From the NCBI RefSeq assembly GCF_018614615.1, contig NZ_JAGGOK010000012.1:62001-126000 (forward strand): a stretch of 64,000 nucleotides of DNA. Reading direction: 5' to 3'. Below are positions 31,834 through 38,405 of the stretch, one piece after another. The position numbers and the translations under genes were made by a program. Numbering within the stretch: position 1 is the stretch's first letter; each line of letters starts with the position of its first letter. Origin of the DNA: Streptomyces sp. ISL-100 (GTDB lineage: Bacteria; Actinomycetota; Actinomycetes; Streptomycetales; Streptomycetaceae). The notes below the pieces were generated by a model. The model saw only the letters and a list, made by a program, of their open reading frames with translations, had not been told where the DNA came from and did not search any database.

Positions 31834-32976
31834 GTGACCCGACTGCTCATAGCCGCCGGAGGGGGAGGCGACCCCATCGGCACCGCACTCGTCCACAAGG
31901 CCATAGCGCCGCACGAGGACGCTGTCGTCCTCACCTACGCCTGGGAGCGGCTGACCGTCGATCCCACGCCCGGCCCCCTGGGGCCCGTCCACTTCACGGG
32001 ACTGCGCGGACTCACCCCGCACGTGTACGTCGTCGAGCCGGACTCGGCGCCCGTCCCGCCCGCCGGATCGACCCTGCCGCGGCTCGCCGGGCAGCTTCCC
32101 GTACGGCTGTGGCTGCTCGACCCGTACGCGGGCATCCCCGGCCTGGCCCTGCAGATTGCCGAGGCGGCCGATTTCTGCGGCGCCGACGAGGTCCGGGTCG
32201 TGGACGTGGGCGGTGACATCGTTGCCCGGGGTGACGAGCCCACCCTCGCCAGTCCGCTCCCGGACGCCATGGCCGTCGCCGCATGCCGCGCCGCCGGAGT
32301 GCCGGCCACCGTGTACCTGGCCGGCCCCGGCCTCGACGGCGAAGTGCCCGAGGAGCAGCTGCTGCCGCGCCTGGGCGACGACTGCTTCACCCTCGGCCCG
32401 GGGGACACCGTATGGGCCGAGGGTCTCTTCGACTGGCATCCCTCCGAGGCCGGCGCCCTGCTGGCGGCGGCGGCCCGGGGACTGCGGGGCGCCTGCGTGA
32501 CCAGGGATACCGGGGCATCGGTTCCGCTGACCGGGGCGAGTGCTCGCGTGTACCGGATCGCCCTGGACCGGGTCCTGGAGCTCAGCCCCCTCGCCCGCGC
32601 GCTGTACGACGCCTCGCCTGACACCCTCGACGCTGCCGAAAAGGTCAGCATTGCCACGTACGGCTTCTCCGAGGTCGAGCGCGAGCGTGAGCGGGCCCGG
32701 CTCAGCAAGCGGGAGATCCCGGTCACGGAACGGATCGAAGACGCCCTGCCCCACCTCGACACCTGGCTCGCCGAGGTCCGGGCCCGGAACCACCCACCCG
32801 GCCTGGAGTACGTCACCTTCCGCTGCGCCACCGAGGCGCTGGGCTTCCACTGGTCGCAGAGCTCGCGACTGCGGGCGGTCGTCGCCGAGCACCGTCCGGA
32901 GCTGTACGACTTCCCGCTGCTTGCCGCCCGCCAATCCCCTTCTGTACCAGAGGTCTTGACAACTCAATTGGTCTGA
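31834..32976 (+). CDS. DUF1152 protein
   Basis: 380 residues from a GTG preceded by GAAAGGAAA. The N-terminus LLIAAGGGGDPIGTALVHKA is a Rossmann-like glycine-rich loop. Characteristic family stretches follow in order: YAWERLTVDPTPGP, PPAGSTLPRLAGQLPVRLWL, LLDPYAGIPGLALQIAEAA, VVDVGGDIVARGDEPTLASP, PDAMAVAACRAAGVPATVYL and LAGPGLDGEVP. The reaction of DUF1152 proteins is not established to my knowledge. They occur near biosynthetic genes and look like nucleotide- or sugar-binding enzymes. It follows the radical SAM gene, separated by a strong hairpin; its stop codon lies within a DasR-like site of the chitinase promoter. Confidence 0.9.
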   Translation: MTRLLIAAGGGGDPIGTALVHKAIAPHEDAVVLTYAWERLTVDPTPGPLGPVHFTGLRGLTPHVYVVEPDSAPVPPAGSTLPRLAGQLPVRLWLLDPYAGIPGLALQIAEAADFCGADEVRVVDVGGDIVARGDEPTLASPLPDAMAVAACRAAGVPATVYLAGPGLDGEVPEEQLLPRLGDDCFTLGPGDTVWAEGLFDWHPSEAGALLAAAARGLRGACVTRDTGASVPLTGASARVYRIALDRVLELSPLARALYDASPDTLDAAEKVSIATYGFSEVERERERARLSKREIPVTERIEDALPHLDTWLAEVRARNHPPGLEYVTFRCATEALGFHWSQSSRLRAVVAEHRPELYDFPLLAARQSPSVPEVLTTQLV

Positions 32977-32980
32977 ACCA
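32969..32980. promoter_or_regulatory. DasR-type (dre-like) site at the chitinase promoter
   Basis: TGGTCTGAACCA, in the context ATTGGTCTGAACCATT, closely matches the known DasR consensus (TGGTCTAGACCA core). TTGACA at 32956-32961 and TTTTAAC at 32981-32987 are plausible -35 and -10 elements around it. The site overlaps the stop codon of the DUF1152 gene. Chitinase repression by DasR, relieved by N-acetylglucosamine derivatives, is established in Streptomyces. Confidence 0.72.
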
Positions 32981-33055
32981 TTTTAACGACCAACAAGAAA
33001 CGGTGGCCACCGTCCCAGCGTCTCCTCCCCCAAACTCCCCCACCGGAGGCAGCAA

Positions 33056-34747
33056 GTGGACCGCCCATCACTCCCCGCCCTCACGGCCGCCCTGACCACG
33101 GCCGTTGTCGTCACCGCAGGTCTGGCCGCACCCGCCGCCCAGGCGGCCGACCTGAACGTCGCCAAGAACGCCGGCTTCGAGTCCGGGCTCAGCAACTGGG
33201 CCTGTTCCGCAGGCAGCGGCGCCACCGTCTCTTCCCCCGTCCACGGTGGCGCCGCTGCCCTCAAAGCCACCCCTGCCGGGCAGGACAACGCCCGCTGCTC
33301 GCAGACCGTCACGGTGAAGCCGGGTGCGACGTACACGCTCAGCGCCTGGGTGCAGGGCGGGTACGCCTACCTCGGCGCGAGCGGCACCGGCACGACCGAC
33401 GTCTCCACCTGGACGCCGGACTCCTCCGGGTGGAAGCAGCTCACCACGAGCTTCAAGGCGGGGCCGTCCACGACGTCCGTGACGGTCTACACCCACGGCT
33501 GGTACGGCCAGAGCGCCTATTACGTCGACGACCTCTCGGTCTTCGGCCCCGACGGCGGCGGTGGCACCGACCCCGAGCCGGGCATCCCGGCAGCCCCCGC
33601 CGGGCTCACGGTCGGGGCGACGACGTCGTCGTCCGTCGCGCTCTCCTGGTCCGGCGTCAGTGGCGCCACCGGTTACAACGTCTACCGCAGCGGTACGAAG
33701 GTCCAGTCCGTCACCGGTACCTCGGCGACCGTCTCGGGGCTGGCCGCGGACACGGCGTACGACTTCCAGGTCGCCGCGACCAACTCGGCGGGCGAGTCCC
33801 CGAAGTCCGCGACCGTCAGCGGCAGGACGGCACCCGGCAGCGGCGACCCCGGCCCGGGCCCCGGCGTACCCAAGCACGCGCTGACCGGCTACTGGCAGAA
33901 CTTCAACAACGGCGCGACGGTGCAGAAACTGCACGACGTACAAGCGCAGTACGACATCATCGCCGTCTCGTTCGCCGACTCGACCGCCACGCCCGGCCAG
34001 ATCGTATTCAACCTCGACCCGGCCGTCGGGTACGCCGACGCCGCCGACTTCAAGGCCGACATAGCGGCCAAGAAGGCGGCCGGGAAGTCCGTGATCATTT
34101 CGGTGGGTGGCGAGAAGGGCAACGTCACGATCAACAGTGACGCCTCCGCGACGGCCTTCGCCAACAGCGCGTACGCCCTGATGCAGGAGTACGGCTTCAG
34201 CGGCGTGGACATCGACCTGGAACACGGCATCAACTCGACGTACCTGACGAAGGCGCTGCGACAGCTGTCCGCGAAGGCCGGCTCCGGGCTCGTCCTCACG
34301 ATGGCGCCGCAGACCATCGACATGCAGTCCACCGGCACCGAGTACTTCAAGACGGCGCTCGCGGTGAAGGACATCCTGACCGTGGTCAACATGCAGTACT
34401 ACAACAGCGGTTCCATGCTGGGCTGCGACGGCAAGGTGTACTCGCAGGGGTCCGTCGACTTCCTCACCGCGCTCGCCTGCATCCAGCTGGAGGGCGGCCT
34501 GGCCCCGAGCCAGGTCGGCATCGGCGTACCGGCGTCCACACGGGGCGCGGGCAGTGGGTACGTCTCCCCGTCCATCGTGAACAACGCCCTTGACTGCCTG
34601 ACGCGCGGGACCGGCTGCGGATCGTTCAAGCCCGCGAAGACCTACCCCGGCCTGCGCGGCGCCATGACGTGGTCCACGAACTGGGACGCGACGGCGGGCA
34701 ACGCCTGGTCGAACGCGGTGGGCCCGCACGTACACAACCTGCCGTAA
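33056..34747 (+). CDS. Secreted multidomain GH18 chitinase
   Basis: 563 residues; GTG start with GGAGG at the right distance. Signal peptide of about 31 residues ending AAQA. A carbohydrate-binding beta-sandwich (NAGFESGLSNWACSAGSG, then SAYYVDDLSVFG, about 35-165) is followed by a fibronectin type III domain (PAAPAGLTVGATTSSSVALS to about 262) and a Gly/Pro linker. The GH18 catalytic domain runs from HALTGYWQNFNNG to the end. The signature FSGVDIDLEHG near residue 381 holds the acidic D-x-D-x-E set with the catalytic Glu. Product is extracellular chitin hydrolase. A dre-like site lies upstream and a terminator hairpin follows. Confidence 0.95.
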   Translation: MDRPSLPALTAALTTAVVVTAGLAAPAAQAADLNVAKNAGFESGLSNWACSAGSGATVSSPVHGGAAALKATPAGQDNARCSQTVTVKPGATYTLSAWVQGGYAYLGASGTGTTDVSTWTPDSSGWKQLTTSFKAGPSTTSVTVYTHGWYGQSAYYVDDLSVFGPDGGGGTDPEPGIPAAPAGLTVGATTSSSVALSWSGVSGATGYNVYRSGTKVQSVTGTSATVSGLAADTAYDFQVAATNSAGESPKSATVSGRTAPGSGDPGPGPGVPKHALTGYWQNFNNGATVQKLHDVQAQYDIIAVSFADSTATPGQIVFNLDPAVGYADAADFKADIAAKKAAGKSVIISVGGEKGNVTINSDASATAFANSAYALMQEYGFSGVDIDLEHGINSTYLTKALRQLSAKAGSGLVLTMAPQTIDMQSTGTEYFKTALAVKDILTVVNMQYYNSGSMLGCDGKVYSQGSVDFLTALACIQLEGGLAPSQVGIGVPASTRGAGSGYVSPSIVNNALDCLTRGTGCGSFKPAKTYPGLRGAMTWSTNWDATAGNAWSNAVGPHVHNLP

Positions 34748-34762
34748 CGGGCGAGTCCCCGT

Positions 34763-34792
34763 GCAGCGCCGCTGCTCCCCCGGCGGCGCTGC
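34763..34792. terminator. Terminator hairpin after the chitinase gene
   Basis: GCAGCGCCGC-N10-GCGGCGCTGC is a perfect 10-bp stem starting 16 bp after the chitinase stop. Confidence 0.75.
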
Positions 34793-34882
34793 CGTAGACC
34801 ATCGCGCAGAGCGGCCTTGGTGACGCTTCGCCCTCGCGCGACGATTCCCTTCGGGCCCGGATGGGCCCCCACCGTCGTTTGC

Positions 34883-35125
34883 GTGATCGCGCACGTCGGC
34901 GAAGGCGCTCCCGTCACGCTCCGCGTGAGCGGAACCCACGACCGCTCCCGCCTCCGCGTCGAAGTCACCGACCCCGATCCGCGTGCGCTACCCGTGCACC
35001 TGCGGGCCGCCGAGGACGCAGAGTCCGGGCGTGGGATGGCGCTGCTGGCGGCGCTCACCCTGCGCTGGGGCATTCAGCAGGGGGCCGACAGCAAGACCGT
35101 CTGGTGTGAGCTGCGCGCCCAGTAG
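34883..35125 (+). pseudogene. Truncated RsbW-like ATPase gene, copy of 24748-25149
   Basis: The 81-codon stretch VIAHVGEGAPVTLRVSGTHD to DSKTVWCELRAQ is closely similar to the C-terminal 60% of the protein at 24748, including TDPDPRALPVH and ESGRGMALLAA. The N-terminal 50 residues and the essential N-box (SELLTN) are absent. A GTG at 34817 could start an open frame, but the 22 residues it adds are unrelated. No XRE or DUF397 partner is adjacent. A pseudogene left by partial duplication or decay is the simplest reading. Confidence 0.75.
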
Positions 35126-35190
35126 CAGACAGGTCGCGCCGGCCGGGACGACAGGCAGTCAGAGCAAGCATGCAGCCCAGGGCGTGGTCT

Positions 35191-35231
35191 GCCCTGCCCC
35201 TGCCCCTGCCCCTGCCCCTGCCCCTGCCCCG
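35191..35231. repeat. (CCCTGC)n hexanucleotide repeat
   Basis: Six to seven near-perfect CCCTGC units just downstream of a small membrane-protein gene read from the other strand. Confidence 0.9.
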
Positions 35232-35237
35232 CGAGGA

Positions 35238-35447
35238 TCAAGCGGGCTCCGGCGACTCGGGGCCGATACGGATCAAGGCGCTGGCCCATCCCATGCCCAC
35301 CCCGACGACGATGATGCCCGCCACCCACAGAGCGTGGTGCCAGAGCGGGCCGGGCCGCACTGTCTCAACGTCGTCGGGGCCGACGGGGTCGGAAGGGTCG
35401 ACAGGGTCGAGGAGTTCCATCACGCCCAGAAAGACGCGCTCTGGCAT
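35238..35447 (-). CDS. Small single-span membrane protein
   Basis: 69 residues from the ATG in MPERVFLG (an earlier in-frame ATG at 35471 and a later one at 35420 are alternatives). The N-terminal half is acidic and Asp/Pro-rich (LDPVDPSDPVGPDDVE), followed by one membrane helix (ALWVAGIIVVGVGMGWASAL) and a short tail. No family recognised. It is bounded by a hexanucleotide repeat on the 3' side and lies convergent to the pseudogene at 34883. Coding status rests on third-position G/C bias and the clean helix. Confidence 0.55.
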   Translation of the reverse strand: MPERVFLGVMELLDPVDPSDPVGPDDVETVRPGPLWHHALWVAGIIVVGVGMGWASALIRIGPESPEPA

Positions 35448-35579
35448 CCGCACGTTCCCTCGAAGGGGCAATCACGTGATCGCGTCAGCCCCTCGTCTGT
35501 CCTGCCACGTCGGCTACTCACTCCGGTCTGAGTAGCCCTCCTCACGCGGCGTGCCGCGGCGCCACCTAGCCTCTTGGTC

Positions 35580-35894
35580 ATGAGTTCCGCTGCGCAGACG
35601 ACCAGAATGTTCCGGCACACCCCGTGGGTGGAGGGGCTGTCCACGAAGGCGTTGGCTGTGGGTGCCGTCTCGCTTGTCGTTCCCCTGCTGGGCATCGCCG
35701 CCGTTGGATACGGTGTGTACACCCTGCGGCAGGTACGGCGTGCGGAGCGGTTCAGCGGCCCTGGCGACTGTGCTCCGTCGCGTGCCAGGACGCGGGCCGT
35801 GGCCGGTATCGCGCTCGGTACGGTGACGCTCGTGGCGCAGCTGGCGTTCGCCATGTGGTTGCGTTGGGCACTCGTGACGATGGGGCCGTTTTAG
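35580..35894 (+). CDS. Two-span membrane protein, DUF4190-like
   Basis: 104 residues with two hydrophobic segments: LAVGAVSLVVPLLGIAAVGY and VAGIALGTVTLVAQLAFAMW, separated by a basic loop (TLRQVRRAERF) and a short stretch SRARTRAVAG. That pattern (helix, basic loop, R-A-x-A-G-I-A-L-G, helix) is the DUF4190 layout, common and uncharacterised in actinomycetes. The gene stands alone between two minus-strand transcription units. No specific partner is suggested. Confidence 0.7.
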   Translation: MSSAAQTTRMFRHTPWVEGLSTKALAVGAVSLVVPLLGIAAVGYGVYTLRQVRRAERFSGPGDCAPSRARTRAVAGIALGTVTLVAQLAFAMWLRWALVTMGPF

Positions 35895-36028
35895 TACTGC
35901 AACGGCCATCCAGTAACGACATCGACGATGACGCATCGGCAGGTACCGTCTTCCACACACATCACGGTGCGTCGAAAACCATGACCTGAGATGCCCGCGC
36001 CTAACTCGCCGCAGGGCACCGGCACGGG

Positions 36029-37324
36029 TCAACTGCGTCGGTGCCGCTTGCGGGCTACGGCAAAGGCGCCGCCCGCGAGGATCGCCGCTGCCGCTCCGAT
36101 GATCAGGCCCAACTGACCTACGCCCTCGGCCTTCTCGCCGGACCCTGCCACGACGGCATTGCCTCCGGGCTTTGCCTTCGGGGCTTGGGACGCGGCCGAC
36201 GCGGAGGGGGTGGGCGGGCTCGAAGGGCTGGGCATCACCTCGTCGGGGAGTAGCTTGGCGTCCGGGGCACCTGGGTTGCCCTTGCCGTCGAGGACGTTCA
36301 TCCCCGGGCGGATCCCACCATGGCCCGAGTAATAGCTATGGGTGCCTTCCACCCAGCCTTCCCGGTCGGCCGTGTCGAAGAGGACACGGAGGACCTGGTT
36401 CGCAGTCCATTCCGGGTGGACGGACCAGACCAGAGCGGCAGAGGCGGAAGCGAGTGCGGTGGCGGCCACAGCTCCACCGCCATCGTCGCAATAGCTCTGG
36501 AACTCAGCGTCGCACCAGCGCGGGATGTCCTCGCCGGGAGCCGAAATATCCACATACTTCCCGTGTTGGGATTGCCGGGTCGCCCGGCCCCCACGATCGC
36601 TCGAAGCAACACCGACGACTTCCGGGAACCGGGCCGGGTACTGCGCCTTGTTCCCCTTCTCAGCGGTGTCGCCCACACCCGCAATCAGCAGCTTGCCCTT
36701 GTGCACCGCGTATTCCAATGCTGAGTGCTGCCCGAACGTGTCCAAGCCAATGGTGTGTTCGTTCCCGACTGAAATATTGATGATCTGGGCGTCACTGTCC
36801 GCCGCCGCCCGGATTGCACGGGCCATGGGATCGTTGATTCGCGGCACGTCATCGTGCTTGAGGAGCGGTATCCGTACAGGGATGATCTTTACGCCTGGTG
36901 CCAGACCTCGCAGGCCACCGCCTTTCCCCGTACCGGCGATCAACTCGGCAGTGGTGGTCCCTTGCCCATGGTAATCGTTCGTCGATCCACCCGCTGCTTC
37001 CTCAGTGGCATTCACGCCCTTCAGGACCTGCCCCTTCAGCGAAGGCGTGGACGGATTGACGCCGGAATCGATAACGGCGACCTTGATGCCTTCGCCAATG
37101 GTGACCTTCCACATCTCCTCGGCGCGCATCGCGTCCAGATACCACTGGTTCGACTGCGCGTCCGCGGCGACGGCGGTTGGGGCCATACCGCCGACGACCA
37201 TCGCCCAAGCGCCGGCCACAGCCATCGCGCAGAACATGCCTCGCGGCAAGCCGTGCGGCGCACGGCCTTTCCTGACCTGGCTCATTCCTGCCGTACCGAC
37301 GCAATCCATTGCTGTAGGACTCAT
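36029..37324 (-). CDS. Mycosin-like subtilase (S8) with the catalytic serine replaced by valine
   Basis: 431 residues: signal peptide to AVAADAQ (about residue 55), subtilase domain, a Ser/Pro/Ala linker and a C-terminal membrane helix (LGLIIGAAAAILAGGAFAVA) with basic tail, exactly the mycosin layout. Asp86 (VAVIDSGVN) and His119 (NDYHGQGTTTAEL) of the triad are present. At the GTSxA position the sequence is GGGAVAATALASASAALVW: codon 286 is GTG (Val) where Ser is required. Neighbouring residues still align (ATALASASAALVW), so this is a substitution and not a misread region. The protein should be proteolytically inactive but could still bind substrates. It ends a five-gene envelope operon. 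Confidence 0.9.
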   Translation of the reverse strand: MSPTAMDCVGTAGMSQVRKGRAPHGLPRGMFCAMAVAGAWAMVVGGMAPTAVAADAQSNQWYLDAMRAEEMWKVTIGEGIKVAVIDSGVNPSTPSLKGQVLKGVNATEEAAGGSTNDYHGQGTTTAELIAGTGKGGGLRGLAPGVKIIPVRIPLLKHDDVPRINDPMARAIRAAADSDAQIINISVGNEHTIGLDTFGQHSALEYAVHKGKLLIAGVGDTAEKGNKAQYPARFPEVVGVASSDRGGRATRQSQHGKYVDISAPGEDIPRWCDAEFQSYCDDGGGAVAATALASASAALVWSVHPEWTANQVLRVLFDTADREGWVEGTHSYYSGHGGIRPGMNVLDGKGNPGAPDAKLLPDEVMPSPSSPPTPSASAASQAPKAKPGGNAVVAGSGEKAEGVGQLGLIIGAAAAILAGGAFAVARKRHRRS

Positions 37325-37327
37325 CAG

Positions 37328-37762
37328 TTATCGCCCCAGGCCCTTCGTAGCAGGCGCGTCGTCGTTACCCGACTGCTTGGGTTCGCCGCTCTTCGCACGC
37401 TCCTGCTGCGCCGCGTGCTCCTGGTCGATACGGTCCCGGATCACCGCGTACCGTCGCCGCACGTCCTCCTCCACGTTGTCGAAGCCGACCTCCGCAGCGT
37501 GCACGCCGATACTCAACGCCTCAATCTGGGCGCCAAGGTTCTTGGAAAGTGAAACAAGCTCCTGGTGAACACGGTCGTACTGGCCGAAGAGCGACTCGGC
37601 CTCGTCGAATTTCGCGTTCAGGCCGCTGAAGGAGGCCCGAGCAACCCGCTGCTCACCCACCTTGGTGCTACTGCCGGCCCCGCCCTCGAAATCTGCCAGC
37701 AACGCGCTCACCCGCGTCTGGAATCGCTTCAGCGCACCGACGCCACGCTCAAGGTCGCTCAC
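37328..37762 (-). CDS. Coiled-coil protein of the mycosin-like operon
   Basis: 144 residues from a GTG at 37762. Almost entirely helical heptad-rich sequence: ERGVGALKRFQTRVSALLAD, FDEAESLFGQYDRVHQELVS, LGAQIEALSIGVHAAEVGFD, EEDVRRRYAVIRDRIDQEHA, with a charged tail. No signal peptide or WxG motif. The helical, acidic nature and its place 3 bp before a mycosin-like gene recall type VII secretion (ESX) substrates or chaperones, but no ESX core gene (EccC, EccD) is in the window. Function unknown. Confidence 0.75.
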   Translation of the reverse strand: MSDLERGVGALKRFQTRVSALLADFEGGAGSSTKVGEQRVARASFSGLNAKFDEAESLFGQYDRVHQELVSLSKNLGAQIEALSIGVHAAEVGFDNVEEDVRRRYAVIRDRIDQEHAAQQERAKSGEPKQSGNDDAPATKGLGR

Positions 37763-37823
37763 GACCGCTCCCCTCGCCGTTGAACCGCCCGGCCAACGCC
37801 TACATAGCGCACGATACCCGTCA

Positions 37824-38405
37824 TCAGCCGGCACTCGGGGAGCGCGGCGGAGCTGGGGTCTCGGCGGACCAGAAATCGGAGCGCACATTGGGGCGAGGGA
37901 TTGGAACGCCCGCATAGTCGGGACCGTTCGGCTTGGCTGTGGGAGCGGCGACCTTGGACTTCTTCACGCACGGGGTGTTGACCTCGAAGTACGCCTGTCC
38001 CTTGTCGCCAATCGTCAGGTCGATCCCGAACCCGTCAGGTGTCTCGGCGAAGATGTCGGGATAGTCCGCGTCACTATTCACAGCAGTGATCACGTAGCCG
38101 CTCTTCTTCCAGAACCGCTCAATCACACCGAGGAAACTCCCACGCCGCTGCTCGGAAATGACCGTCATTACGGTCCGGCGGCGCGTCAGGTCGCAGCTGC
38201 CGGCCGTTGTGTCGTCGTGGGCCCACTGGACTTCCGGCACGATGGCATCAAGTGTCGCATCCAGCATGGAATCTGCACGCTCCGCCGCTTCTTGCATATC
38301 CATCGCCGTCGAGGCTCCTCTGTCCGTATCATTCAGAACTCCACATCCAGCGAGCAACGCACCAGCCAGAACAAGGGGCAGTGCCCTCTCCATCTTCCGC
38401 TTCAC
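37824..38405 (-). CDS. Lipoprotein of the mycosin-like operon
   Basis: 193 residues. MKRKMERALPLVLAGALLAGC gives a short signal with lipobox LLAGC. The mature part has AERADSMLDATLDAIVPEVQ, a cysteine pair (AGSCDLTRRR and NTPCVKK) and DGFGIDLTIGDKGQAYFEVN, suggesting a small alpha/beta fold on the outer membrane face. The ATG overlaps the stop of the hydrolase gene as ATGA. Homologues of this type accompany DUF1023 hydrolases in Streptomyces; the function is not known to me. Confidence 0.82.
   Translation of the reverse strand: MKRKMERALPLVLAGALLAGCGVLNDTDRGASTAMDMQEAAERADSMLDATLDAIVPEVQWAHDDTTAGSCDLTRRRTVMTVISEQRRGSFLGVIERFWKKSGYVITAVNSDADYPDIFAETPDGFGIDLTIGDKGQAYFEVNTPCVKKSKVAAPTAKPNGPDYAGVPIPRPNVRSDFWSAETPAPPRSPSAG

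Noticed and set aside
33068-34939. 623-codon open frame antisense to the chitinase gene
   Set aside because: Typical high-GC antisense shadow, composed of Arg, Gly and Val, with no recognisable fold. The chitinase reading is unambiguous.
35191-35231. CCCTGC array considered as part of a CRISPR or attachment site
   Set aside because: A simple hexanucleotide repeat without spacers; no cas genes in the window.
36029-37324. Possibility that the serine of the mycosin-like protein is lost through a frameshift
   Set aside because: Residues before (QSYCDDGG) and after (ATALASASAALVW) fit the family in one frame, so a local substitution explains it without any shift.
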